A program made the position numbers and the translations under genes. Shown here piece after piece: positions 1 to 7,405 of a DNA stretch of 8,978 nucleotides (position 1 is the stretch's first letter; each line of letters starts with the position of its first letter). The notes below the pieces were generated by a model. The model worked only from the letters and a program-made list of their open reading frames with translations, had not been told where the DNA came from and searched no databases. This stretch comes from Bacilli bacterium (GTDB lineage Bacteria; Bacillota_I; Bacilli_A; RFN20; CAG-826): NCBI GenBank assembly GCA_017531065.1, contig JAFXLR010000054.1, positions 1 to 8,978 on the forward strand, read 5' to 3'.

Positions 1-27
1 CATTATGGGTGTTTTGCTTTCAAAAGC

Positions 28-46
28 CCACAATCAATAATTGTGG
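28..46. promoter_or_regulatory. Inverted repeat upstream of the eno promoter
   Basis: CCACAAT (28-34) and ATTGTGG (40-46) form a perfect 7-bp inverted repeat around a 5-nt spacer. It covers roughly the -33 to -51 region relative to the likely eno start, where a regulator would bind. No T-run follows, so it does not look like a terminator. A second short hairpin (TGCTTT/AAAGCA, 79-93) lies at the predicted 5' end of the eno leader. Operator function is inference. Confidence 0.35.
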
Positions 47-66
47 AGGAAGATAATCATTTGCTT

Positions 67-72
67 TATAAT
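67..72 (+). promoter_or_regulatory. Putative -10 box of the eno promoter
   Basis: A perfect TATAAT lies 54 nt before the enolase start codon, which would put transcription start near position 79. No good -35 box is visible at 16-18 nt spacing (the bases there are GGAGG-like), so the promoter may depend on an activator or be weaker than the -10 suggests. A 7-bp inverted repeat at 28-46 sits just upstream. Confidence 0.5.
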
Positions 73-101
73 TCTTCTTGCTTTGAAAAAGCAGATTGTG
101 A

Positions 102-1517
<1,416 letters not shown>

Positions 1518-1533
1518 GTTCTCTTGAAACACT

Positions 1534-1564
1534 AAGGAGCCGAATCAAAACGGCTCCTTTTTTG
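1534..1564 (+). terminator. Rho-independent terminator of eno
   Basis: A perfect 9-bp stem AAGGAGCCG/CGGCTCCTT encloses the 8-nt loop AATCAAAA and runs directly into a T-run, 16 nt after the eno stop codon. Confidence 0.92.
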
Positions 1565-1565
1565 T

Positions 1566-1571
1566 TATAAT
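1566..1571 (+). promoter_or_regulatory. Putative -10 box of the DJ-1/PfpI gene
   Basis: A perfect TATAAT follows the eno terminator T-run almost directly. Transcription would start near 1578, leaving a leader of only about 13 nt that contains the GAGG ribosome binding site at 1579-1582. The -35 position would fall in the loop and 3' arm of the eno terminator and shows no consensus, so the promoter is tentative. Read-through from eno is the alternative source of transcript. Confidence 0.4.
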
Positions 1572-1590
1572 CCTCATTGAGGTAATAACC

Positions 1591-2136
1591 ATGATTAAAG
1601 GACTAATGCTTTTAGCGGATGGCTTTGAAGAGACCGAAGCCATTTCCACGCACGACATATTAACTAGGACTCACGAGATCGAAGTCACATACGTCTCAAT
1701 CTCAGACTCGCTTTTCGTTAAGAGTTCTATGGGCCTTAAGGTTGAGGCTCTCGCTCTCCTTAAAGATATTAAGGCAGAAGATTATGACTTCATCGTTCTT
1801 CCTGGTGGTAAAGTCGGAGTCGACAACATCAAGAACTCCCCTGCTGCTATAGAGATGATCAAGAAGTTCCATGATTTAGGAAAGAAGTATTACGCGATCT
1901 GCGCTGCGCCATCTATCCTTGGTGAGCTTGGCTATCTGGACGGGAAGAATTACGTCTGCTTCCCTGGCTTCCAAACAGGAAACGGCAATTGGGTGGACAA
2001 AGGTTCCGTCATCGATGGAGACCTTGTCACAGGCCGCTCAATGAATTACACGATTGAGTTTGCTTCGAATATCGTGAGGGTTCTCTTAGGTGAAGAAACC
2101 TTAGCAAGAATCGAGCACGGAACTAAAGGCATTTAA
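1591..2136 (+). CDS. DJ-1/PfpI-family protein (class I glutamine amidotransferase-like fold)
   Basis: A 181-residue single-domain protein, the normal length for the DJ-1/ThiJ subgroup. E16 in GFEETEA matches the conserved acidic residue that contacts the nucleophile (Glu18 of human DJ-1). C104 in YAICAAPSIL is the nucleophile-elbow cysteine, and LPGG at 70-73 is a family motif. Where DJ-1 has a His after the elbow, this protein has CFPGFQ (123-128), so there is no classical Cys-His pair. The family includes stress chaperones, glyoxalase/deglycase-like enzymes and intracellular peptidases, and the exact role cannot be set from sequence. Located in the cytoplasm, with no signal peptide. It begins at ATG 1591 with GAGG 8 nt upstream. 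It follows eno but is separated from it by a strong terminator, and converges on the DUF1846 gene. Confidence 0.9.
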   Translation: MIKGLMLLADGFEETEAISTHDILTRTHEIEVTYVSISDSLFVKSSMGLKVEALALLKDIKAEDYDFIVLPGGKVGVDNIKNSPAAIEMIKKFHDLGKKYYAICAAPSILGELGYLDGKNYVCFPGFQTGNGNWVDKGSVIDGDLVTGRSMNYTIEFASNIVRVLLGEETLARIEHGTKGI

Positions 2137-2138
2137 AA

Positions 2139-2172
2139 AGAAAAGCCCCGCGATTTGCAGGGGCTTTTTTAT
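2139..2172. terminator. Bidirectional terminator between convergent genes
   Basis: The stem AAAAGCCCC (2141-2149) / GGGGCTTTT (2160-2168) has a 10-nt loop and is flanked by A-rich sequence on the left and a T-run on the right. It can therefore terminate both the plus-strand DJ-1/PfpI transcript and the minus-strand DUF1846 transcript, whose stop codons lie within about 15 nt on each side. Confidence 0.92.
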
Positions 2173-2181
2173 AATTCGTTG

Positions 2182-3666
2182 TTATTTTGTGTAGAGACGA
2201 TGCGCTCTGCTGACAGCTTCTTCGGTGACGTCGATGCCAAGTTTCTTAAAGGTATTGAAGTCGGTTTCCTGAAGGATGACTGAGGAATGGACTTGGCAGC
2301 CTTTTAATTTTGGAAGCTGCTGGAGAGCGATCTTCGCAAGAGGGTTACTGTTGGCCTGAATGGCAAGGGCGATGAGAACCTCTTCGGCGTGGAGCCTTGG
2401 GTTGTGGTTGTTAAGCGAATTGACCTTAAGGTCTTGGATAGGCTTAATGACCTCCGGGGAGATAAGCGGGATCTTGTCATCGATCTTGGCAAGAATCTTA
2501 AGGGCGTTGAGAAGCACTGCCGCAGAGGAACCGAATAATGGGGATCTCTTACCACAGACGATCTTCTTGTTAGGAAGTTCAAGAGCGCAGCATGGGACAC
2601 CAGTGATTTCCTCTTTCTTAAGGCAAGCGGCAACGACCTTACGGTCGGCTGTGCTGATGCCAAGAGTGTTCATGAGCATCTCTTCTTTGATAACGGCATC
2701 ATCTTTGAACTTGCCAAGGAAGCAGTTCTTCTTGGCTTGGTAATACCTACGGATGATTTCGGCTTTGGAGGCTTCGATAGCGGCTTCTTCGTTCTTGATG
2801 GCAAAGCCAATCATGTTGACGCCCATATCGGTTGGGGAATTGTATGGGCTCTTGCCATAGATCTTCTCGAAAATGGCTTTGAGGAGAGGGAAGGTCTCGA
2901 CATCGCGGTTATAGTTAACGGCTTGTTTGCCATAGGCCTCAAGGTGATATGGGTCAATCATGTTAACGTCTTCAAGATCGGCGGTTGCAGCCTCATAAGC
3001 AAGGTTGACTGGGTGCTTTAATGGGAGGTTCCAAACTGGGAAGCTTTCGTATTTGGCATAGCCAGCACGGATACCACGCTTATTGTCGTGATAAAGCTGA
3101 GAGAGGCAGGTTGCCATCTTTCCGCTTCCAGGGCCTGGAGCGGTGACGACGATGATTGGTCTAGTCGTCTCAATGTATTCGTTTCTTCCAAGGCCTTCCT
3201 CAGAGCAAACGACAGGGATGTTGCTTGGATAGCCATTGATTTCGTAATGTTTGTAGACCTTCATTCCGCTGTTAGTGAGTTTGGTGATGAAGGCATCGAC
3301 GAGTGGAAGAGGCTGATAGAAAGAGAAAACGACGCTGCTGACATAGAGCTCAACTTCGTTGTAGGCTTCAATAAGTCTTTCGACTTCGGCTTGATAGGTG
3401 ATTCCAAGGTCATTTCTGACTTTGTTGGTATTGATATCGTTGGAGTTGACGACGATGACGACTTCGACCTTGTTCTTCATGCCTAAAAGCATGTGGAGCT
3501 TGGTGTCTGGCTTAAACCCTGGAAGGACTCTGCTGGCGTGATAGTCGTCGAAGAGTTTGCCACCGAATTCAAGGTAGAGTTTGTCACCAAAGGAGGCGAT
3601 TCTCTTTTGGATGTTCTCTCTTTGAACTTTTAAATACTTGTCACAGTCGAACGCTATCTTAGCCAT
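2182..3666 (-). CDS. DUF1846 family protein with P-loop-like motif
   Basis: A 494-residue soluble protein recognised as the DUF1846 family, widespread in Bacillota, solved structurally but without an established function. Length agrees with the family (about 500). Visible features are the N-terminal FDCDKYLKVQRENIQKRI segment; a GPGSGKMATCLSQLYHD segment at 178-194 that resembles a Walker A loop preceded by beta strand PIIVVTAPG; GYAKYESFPVWNLPLKHPVNLAYEAATADLED (202-233), which looks like a conserved substrate pocket; and CCALELPNKKIVCGKRSPLFG (359-379). The C-terminus is helical with an H426-AEE motif. No signal peptide or membrane segment is seen. The start at 3666 is supported by AGAGGG 8 nt upstream. 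It is flanked by terminators on both sides and looks monocistronic. Nucleotide binding is an inference from the glycine-rich loop only. Confidence 0.9.
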   Translation of the reverse strand: MAKIAFDCDKYLKVQRENIQKRIASFGDKLYLEFGGKLFDDYHASRVLPGFKPDTKLHMLLGMKNKVEVVIVVNSNDINTNKVRNDLGITYQAEVERLIEAYNEVELYVSSVVFSFYQPLPLVDAFITKLTNSGMKVYKHYEINGYPSNIPVVCSEEGLGRNEYIETTRPIIVVTAPGPGSGKMATCLSQLYHDNKRGIRAGYAKYESFPVWNLPLKHPVNLAYEAATADLEDVNMIDPYHLEAYGKQAVNYNRDVETFPLLKAIFEKIYGKSPYNSPTDMGVNMIGFAIKNEEAAIEASKAEIIRRYYQAKKNCFLGKFKDDAVIKEEMLMNTLGISTADRKVVAACLKKEEITGVPCCALELPNKKIVCGKRSPLFGSSAAVLLNALKILAKIDDKIPLISPEVIKPIQDLKVNSLNNHNPRLHAEEVLIALAIQANSNPLAKIALQQLPKLKGCQVHSSVILQETDFNTFKKLGIDVTEEAVSRAHRLYTK

Positions 3667-3702
3667 ATATCAAGCCCTCTAGAATACTAAATTAATATAC
3701 AC

Positions 3703-3716
3703 TTCATATATATGAA
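3703..3716. promoter_or_regulatory. Perfect 14-bp palindrome in the DUF1846 promoter region
   Basis: TTCATATATATGAA is a perfect palindrome 36 nt upstream of the DUF1846 start codon. On the minus strand it is followed by TATATT (3694-3699), a possible -10 box, so the palindrome would lie in the spacer or -35 area where a dimeric repressor could act. No convincing -35 box is present. AT-rich palindromes can also arise by chance. Confidence 0.4.
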
Positions 3717-3723
3717 CGTGGAA

Positions 3724-3742
3724 GAAAAAACGTCTCTCGACG
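3724..3742 (-). terminator. Short terminator downstream of the coiled-coil protein gene
   Basis: On the minus strand CGTC-GAGA-GACG forms a short 4-bp hairpin with a GNRA tetraloop, followed by six Ts (3725-3730). The stem is weak but the T-run is good, and it lies about 35 nt after the stop codon of the gene at 3778-4116. Confidence 0.55.
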
Positions 3743-3777
3743 ATGAAAAAATATTTATGAATTAACCACTTCCGCTA

Positions 3778-4116
3778 CTAAGCGCGTTTCGTGTTCTTTT
3801 TCGCTGGTTTCTGAGGGGCTTGCGCTTCAAGGCGCTTCTTTCTTTTCTCCATCTGCTCTTTGAGGAACTTCTCTTCGAGTTCTTTTTGCTTCAGGAGATT
3901 CTCTTCTTTCTTTTTGCTTTCGTCTTCGAAGTGCTCTTTCACTTCTTTTTGCATCTCTGCGTCTTTGAATTTGATGAATCCGTTATTGTAGGCAAGCTCA
4001 AAAGAGTAGAGCTTCCCATTGCTCAGTTGGAGGTATTGTCCGTCTAGGTTCGTGATGGTGAGGGTTAAGCCGTCGGCCGTAACAACTTTTTGGCCAACGA
4101 TTTTACTGATGTCCAT
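3778..4116 (-). CDS. Small protein with beta-rich N-terminus and charged coiled-coil tail, function unknown
   Basis: A 112-residue protein. Residues 1-55 are beta-prone (VVTADGLTLTITNLDGQYLQLSNGKLYSFELAYNNGFIKF split across strands) and could form a small SH3-like barrel. Residues 55-95 are a highly charged Lys/Glu-rich helix (KEVKEHFEDESKKKEENLL), probably a coiled coil, and the last 15 residues are a basic, Pro/Lys-rich tail suited to nucleic acid or membrane contact. The reading frame stays open to an ATG at 4164, but the start is placed at 4116: GGAGGAG (4121-4127) lies just upstream, whereas the 4164 ATG has no ribosome binding site. No signal peptide or membrane segment. I do not recognise the family firmly. 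The N-terminal pattern recalls small barrel modules ahead of helical tails in other Bacillota hypothetical proteins. Confidence 0.75.
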   Translation of the reverse strand: MDISKIVGQKVVTADGLTLTITNLDGQYLQLSNGKLYSFELAYNNGFIKFKDAEMQKEVKEHFEDESKKKEENLLKQKELEEKFLKEQMEKRKKRLEAQAPQKPAKKNTKRA

Positions 4117-4120
4117 AGGT

Positions 4121-4127
4121 CTCCTCC
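4121..4127 (-). promoter_or_regulatory. Ribosome binding site deciding the start at 4116
   Basis: On the minus strand GGAGGAG lies 4 nt upstream of the ATG at 4116 (6 nt if the first GGAGG is the pairing core). It is the strongest Shine-Dalgarno match in this gap and selects the internal methionine over the upstream ATG at 4164. Confidence 0.8.
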
Positions 4128-4212
4128 AATCTATCCAAGTATCGTAAAACAAGGGATCAAACATATGGCCAATTCCTGTGACCGCTGCTTTAAACTATGT
4201 TCCCTTTATTTC

Positions 4213-4242
4213 ATAATATCTCATTTTTTGGATAAATTGTAA
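4213..4242 (-). promoter_or_regulatory. Putative promoter of the coiled-coil protein gene
   Basis: On the minus strand TTACAA (4237-4242) and TATTAT (4213-4218) are separated by 18 nt, a reasonable sigma-A-type promoter. Transcription would start near 4206 and give a leader of about 90 nt before the ATG at 4116. I see no strong structure in that leader. Confidence 0.5.
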
Positions 4243-4251
4243 GGAGTTTAT

Positions 4252-4291
4252 TTAAAAAAGAAAACGCACGGTGTTTGCTTCCGTGCGTTTC
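4252..4291 (-). terminator. Terminator of the small membrane protein gene at 4312
   Basis: A 10-bp stem AAACGCACGG (4263-4272) / CCGTGCGTTT (4282-4291) with a 9-nt loop. On the minus strand it is followed by TTCTTTTTT. It lies about 20 nt past the stop codon of the gene at 4312-4719 and directly upstream of the next promoter. Confidence 0.9.
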
Positions 4292-4311
4292 TCTGTTTTA
4301 GTTCTTTTCTT

Positions 4312-4719
4312 CTACATTGCACCCATGATGTACATGACGATTCTAGCGACCGATGCGATGGCTGTTCCAAATAGAGCAATGCCATAAAGGATGCCAAGAA
4401 TTGAAAATACTTTGATTGAGCTCTTGCGAAGCATGCCTAAGCAAAGAGGGCCAAAGATCAAGGCTAGCAAGACGTTTATGGCGCCTGCTGCCAAGAAAGG
4501 AATCGAGAGCATGAGGACGGCCAAGATGGCCGCCATTTCGTCTGCAGGATTGCCATCTTTAACGGTCTGAACAATCTCTTGGAAATTGATTGACCAAATA
4601 AAGAGGATGCAATATACGCAAACGGCAAGGACCAGGGTGGCAAGCACAAACAAAACGATGCGCTTTTTCTTAGGCTTAGAAGGAACTATCTTCTCTTCTT
4701 GTTGGATTGTTTCTTCCAT
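4312..4719 (-). CDS. Small integral membrane protein, paralog of the next gene
   Basis: A 135-residue protein of unknown function. A short acidic then basic N-terminus (KPKKKR at 15-20) precedes TM1 (about 21-41), then the motif WSINFQEIV (42-50) and a short polar loop. A long hydrophobic segment (about 63-95, with P74 and P91) may be one long helix or a hairpin. LRKSSIK (97-103) is a basic turn, followed by a last hydrophobic segment (about 104-133). With basic residues at the N-terminus and in the LRKSS turn both inside, three spans with the N-terminus in the cytoplasm fit best. It is clearly homologous to the protein at 4878-5276: WSINF, IPFL/LPFL, LRKSS, FSI-G--YGIA are shared in order. 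AGGAG lies 8 nt before the ATG. It has its own terminator and is separated from the paralog by one or two terminators, so it is likely a separate unit. Confidence 0.85.
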   Translation of the reverse strand: MEETIQQEEKIVPSKPKKKRIVLFVLATLVLAVCVYCILFIWSINFQEIVQTVKDGNPADEMAAILAVLMLSIPFLAAGAINVLLALIFGPLCLGMLRKSSIKVFSILGILYGIALFGTAIASVARIVMYIMGAM

Positions 4720-4782
4720 GGATATAACTCCTATTCGATTACCTTAAGTTTATTGAAGGACGGTCACGGATGTGCCACAAAA

Positions 4783-4812
4783 AGGATTTCTTGTTTTTGT
4801 ATCGCAAATCCT
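4783..4812 (-). terminator. Possible second hairpin terminator between the paralogs
   Basis: On the minus strand AGGATTT (4806-4812) and AAATCCT (4783-4789) form a 7-bp stem with a 16-nt loop, and the T-run begins at the end of the stem. It follows the main terminator at 4832-4862 and could act as a back-up or regulate the downstream paralog. The loop is long, so it is weaker evidence. Confidence 0.4.
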
Positions 4813-4831
4813 AAACGACGGTCGCCTTTAT

Positions 4832-4862
4832 AAACAAACAAAAAGCGACCCTGACGGGCCAC
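4832..4862 (-). terminator. Terminator of the small membrane protein gene at 4878
   Basis: On the minus strand GTGGCCC-GTCA-GGGTCGC (4845-4862) forms a 7-bp stem with two G-T pairs and a tetraloop, followed by TTTTTGTTTGTTT. The 3' arm can alternatively pair with GGTCGC at 4820-4825, read on the plus strand, so two exclusive folds are possible. Confidence 0.8.
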
Positions 4863-4877
4863 TAAAGAATATAGGCT

Positions 4878-5276
4878 TTATTGAATGGTCACGAAAAAGA
4901 GAACAACTCGAACAACCGTTACTATGACTGCAACAATAAAAGCGATTCCATAAACCAGTCCAACTATCGAAAAGGCCTTTGAAGAACTCTTACGCAGCTT
5001 AACAAGCGTCAGCGGAGCAAAGACACATCCGATAATCGCGATCAAGACCGACGCCCCTAAGAATGGCAACGCAAGAAGGATGATGGCAAAAACCGCTCCG
5101 AGAGCGCCGCCTAAGTCACCTTGTTCGTTCGCAGAATCGATTATCTCCTTGAAGTTTATGCTCCAAACTAAAAGCGACAAAATAGCAACAACAAAGATGG
5201 CTATTGTTGAAGCAATGAATAAAGCAGTGCGTTTAGGTTGAGAAGGCTTCTTCTCTTCTTCGAGTATTTCGTCCAT
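4878..5276 (-). CDS. Small integral membrane protein, tandem paralog
   Basis: A 132-residue membrane protein of unknown function with the same layout as its neighbour at 4312-4719. An acidic then basic N-terminus (EEEKKPSQPKR) leads into TM1 (about 17-37), WSINFKEII (38-46), a polar loop (SANEQGDLGG), a long hydrophobic stretch (about 57-92, with P71 and P88), LRKSSSK (94-100), and a final hydrophobic segment to the C-terminus (about 102-131). The basic N-terminus and LRKSS turn suggest cytoplasmic positions for both. AGGAG lies 7 nt before the ATG, and the leader resembles that of the paralog (AGTAAACTAAAG here, AATAAACTTAAG there, then AGGAGTT and CCATGGA). No catalytic motif is visible. 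It may be a small envelope component or a subunit of a larger complex, but nothing in the sequence decides this. Confidence 0.85.
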   Translation of the reverse strand: MDEILEEEKKPSQPKRTALFIASTIAIFVVAILSLLVWSINFKEIIDSANEQGDLGGALGAVFAIILLALPFLGASVLIAIIGCVFAPLTLVKLRKSSSKAFSIVGLVYGIAFIVAVIVTVVRVVLFFVTIQ

Positions 5277-5329
5277 GGATAAACTCCTTTGGCGTCGTCT
5301 TTAGTTTACTGCTGTTAACCAAAAAATAA

Positions 5330-5361
5330 AGAAAAAGGGGGTTTTGTAATAAATAACCCCC
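5330..5361 (-). terminator. Terminator of the mscS-repeat protein unit
   Basis: On the minus strand a GGGGG (5357-5361) / CCCCC (5337-5341) stem extends with TT/AA pairs around an AT-rich loop and is followed by TTTTTCTTT. It lies about 28 nt after the stop codon of the gene at 5389-7386, and likely ends the two-gene transcript from mscS. Confidence 0.88.
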
Positions 5362-5388
5362 GCAAATCCCGCTTAAATTCAAAAGCCG

Positions 5389-7386
5389 CTAATGCACTTC
5401 GTTGAATATCGCCGTAAAGGTTAGAGTTCCTCCGGCATAGTCACCGGCTGGGAATGAATCCATCTCTTCAAAGTAGATGTCAGTGCCTGTTTCTTCGCAA
5501 TGCCATCCATAGAATTCCATTATTCCGCCTTCCTCTTCAGGTTCTGGTGCTTCTGGAGTGTTTTCGTGGTAATAGATGCCTTCATAGCCTTCGGACGCCT
5601 CCTGATAATCATCTTGGAGAACGGTCCCATCGTAGTTTTTAAAGATGACGTGAACAGATTCGGCATAGATGGTGAAGATCATGTAAATGTCCATGTCTTC
5701 GGTGATCGTGAATTCCTGGTTGCTCTCAATAGTGTTGCCATTAGCGTCTTCGAAGTGATCGAACTCATAACAGCCGTTTGCGTCAGGCTCTTTCCAGAAG
5801 TCTTCGCTGCCGACATCGCTTCCATCGATGCTCCACGTCTCACCATAGGTGGTAGAGGAGTAGTACATCGCGCTTTGACCATCGTAGAACGTGACTGTGT
5901 ACAGTCTCTCTTCTTCAATGAAGCAAGCGTAATACCAGGCGTCTTCTGTAACGGATGGGAATTCACGTAATCCGTGAGTGCCATTAGGCACGGTGTCCCA
6001 TCCAACGAAGATATATTGGATGGTCTCCGTTGGTTCTTTCTGAGGATCGTCGTAAGGATAGTAAACCTCATCGCCAGAATAGGCATACTGGGTGGCTAAT
6101 ACTTCGGTGCCGTCTTCATTGAGGAAGGTAACCGTGTAGATCTTTTCACCAAAGACAGCATAGTAGTCTCTGTCTTCGAAGGCGTACATCTCACCGTCAT
6201 ACGGTTCTCCTCCGACTGAGCTTGCCCAGCCTAAGAAGTAGGTCTTGGTATCGCTGCTTCTTCTGTCGGCTTCCTCATCGAGGTTTGTTTCGCCTGCGTA
6301 GAAGACCTGTTCACCATATGGGATGGTTTGAGTGTCCCAAAGGACGGTGCCGTCATCGTTATAGAAGTTGAAGGTAACATATGTTACAGGAGCGCTATAA
6401 GCATAGTTCTTTTGGAAATATGGCTTCGAAGAAGGTTCTCCTTCGTAGGTGCTTGTCGCGTAGATGGCTAAGGTAAGTCCATTATCGCCGCCTTCAAGTC
6501 CGCCGACATAGAAGGATTGGGTCGCGCTTAAATCAGAGATCTCATAGACCCTGCGAAGCTGCTCGCGCTCTTCATCGTAATGGTCTTCGAATGGGTTGCC
6601 GCTTGCATCGGTTATCTCAGGATACGATGAATAGTTGTCGATGATTTCGGCATAGATCGAACCTTCATTGTAATAGTGGCCCGGATCGTCAATGCTGATC
6701 GTTCCATCAAGACACTGGGTCTCTTCGTTAAGAGAGAAGTCCGCAGTGATAACAAAGTCAGAGGCTGGAATATCGTTGGTCTTAACTCTTTCGCTGAAGA
6801 CGTCGTAGGTATTGTCTCCGTCTATGACCGAGACGGAAAGACGGTAGGTTGTCGACGGAGTGAGGTCGGTGAATCTTCCTTCCTCAAAGGCAAAGAAGCC
6901 TTCATCGTTATCTGCCATCTCTTCCTCAGGGAAATAGGATTCGAGCTCAAAGAACTGCTCATATTTCTCGAGACGATTTTCAAGAACTACGACAGCAGAG
7001 TCAGCGTTCTTGTAATTTAATTCGAAAGAATAGGAGAGGGTATTGGCCGTGCTCTCGTATTTGAACTCATTAACGGATGGAACAAAGATGGCTGAAGCGA
7101 CAACCACAACTGTAGCTGTGGCCACTGCTGCTGCAGTTCCACCGGCAACAGCTGCGCTGGTGCTGACGGCAGCAGTTGAAGAGGCAGCCGCGGTAGTCGT
7201 TGTCGTAGCCGAGGTAGTTGCTGTTTGAGCAGCGGTTGAACTCGCCGATGAGAGAGTCTCCTGCTCCTCAAGTTTTTTCGTATCTATGGAGACGTGATGG
7301 GCGTTTGCGTGACTATGAAAAGTATTGGAGCGGATTTGGCACTCCTTGTTAATTCCTCCATAGTAACGGTTGGTATAGTCGCCCAT
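5389..7386 (-). CDS. Membrane-anchored surface protein with InlB/Listeria-Bacteroides-type repeats
   Basis: A 665-residue protein predicted to have a cytoplasmic N-terminus and a large external region. Residues 1-43 include a His cluster (H24, H26, H30, H31). Residues 45-82 are almost entirely Ser, Thr and Ala. One hydrophobic span (about 79-103) acts as an uncleaved anchor, since no N-terminal signal peptide is present. The external part is strongly acidic: two beta-sandwich-like regions (about 107-203, with LTPSTTYRLSVSV typical of fibronectin type III, and about 208-333) are followed by four degenerate repeats (about 335-414, 417-490, 496-574, 578-662) of the type VTF-DGTVL-YG-GW-YAVF, related to the InlB B-repeat/Flg_new family. 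No LPXTG or other sorting signal ends the protein. The start codon is 19 nt after mscS with no clear ribosome binding site, so translation may be coupled. Binding or cell-surface role is inference. Confidence 0.85.
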   Translation of the reverse strand: MGDYTNRYYGGINKECQIRSNTFHSHANAHHVSIDTKKLEEQETLSSASSTAAQTATTSATTTTTAAASSTAAVSTSAAVAGGTAAAVATATVVVVASAIFVPSVNEFKYESTANTLSYSFELNYKNADSAVVVLENRLEKYEQFFELESYFPEEEMADNDEGFFAFEEGRFTDLTPSTTYRLSVSVIDGDNTYDVFSERVKTNDIPASDFVITADFSLNEETQCLDGTISIDDPGHYYNEGSIYAEIIDNYSSYPEITDASGNPFEDHYDEEREQLRRVYEISDLSATQSFYVGGLEGGDNGLTLAIYATSTYEGEPSSKPYFQKNYAYSAPVTYVTFNFYNDDGTVLWDTQTIPYGEQVFYAGETNLDEEADRRSSDTKTYFLGWASSVGGEPYDGEMYAFEDRDYYAVFGEKIYTVTFLNEDGTEVLATQYAYSGDEVYYPYDDPQKEPTETIQYIFVGWDTVPNGTHGLREFPSVTEDAWYYACFIEEERLYTVTFYDGQSAMYYSSTTYGETWSIDGSDVGSEDFWKEPDANGCYEFDHFEDANGNTIESNQEFTITEDMDIYMIFTIYAESVHVIFKNYDGTVLQDDYQEASEGYEGIYYHENTPEAPEPEEEGGIMEFYGWHCEETGTDIYFEEMDSFPAGDYAGGTLTFTAIFNEVH
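5398..6384 (-). repeat. Four tandem degenerate protein repeats within the surface protein
   Basis: The C-terminal half of the surface protein carries four units of about 75-85 residues, each opening with a strand of the form YVTFNFYNDDGTVL, YTVTFLNEDGTEVL, YTVTFYDGQS or VHVIFKNYDGTVL. Each closes with an aromatic strand ending in Val/Cys/Ile-Phe (YAVF, YACF, YMIF, TAIF). Units 1, 2 and 4 hold a central Gly-Trp (LGW, VGW, YGW), while unit 3 has DHFED in its place. Divergence at the protein level is high, so the copies are old rather than recent DNA duplications. Confidence 0.75.
7141..7254 (-). repeat. Low-complexity Ser/Thr/Ala-coding tract
   Basis: This stretch encodes residues 45-82 of the surface protein, made almost wholly of Ser, Thr and Ala (for example ATTSATTTTTAAASSTAAV). 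Codons vary, so it is not a simple DNA microsatellite, which suggests selection on composition. It leads directly into the membrane span. Confidence 0.8.
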
Positions 7387-7405
7387 AAAATGTCAGGAAA
7401 TTGTA

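Noticed and set aside
1..60. Hairpin TGGG..TTTTG/CAAAA..CCCA at about 6-30 as a terminator of an upstream gene
   Set aside because: No T-run follows and no upstream coding end is visible, so it cannot be called a terminator from this window.
2304..3486. Open frames overlapping the DUF1846 gene on both strands
   Set aside because: They are explained by the codon bias of the DUF1846 frame, with no start signals or recognisable protein features.
4117..4164. Upstream ATG giving a 16-residue extension (MFDPLFYDTWIDWRRP) of the coiled-coil protein
   Set aside because: No ribosome binding site precedes it, whereas GGAGGAG precedes the internal ATG at 4116. A leader peptide is possible but unsupported.
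5454..7271. Open frames overlapping the surface protein, including an Ala/Val-rich one at 7043-7228
   Set aside because: The Ala/Val and Arg/Leu-rich strings are the reverse or shifted reading of the Ser/Thr/Ala tract, and no ribosome binding sites support them.
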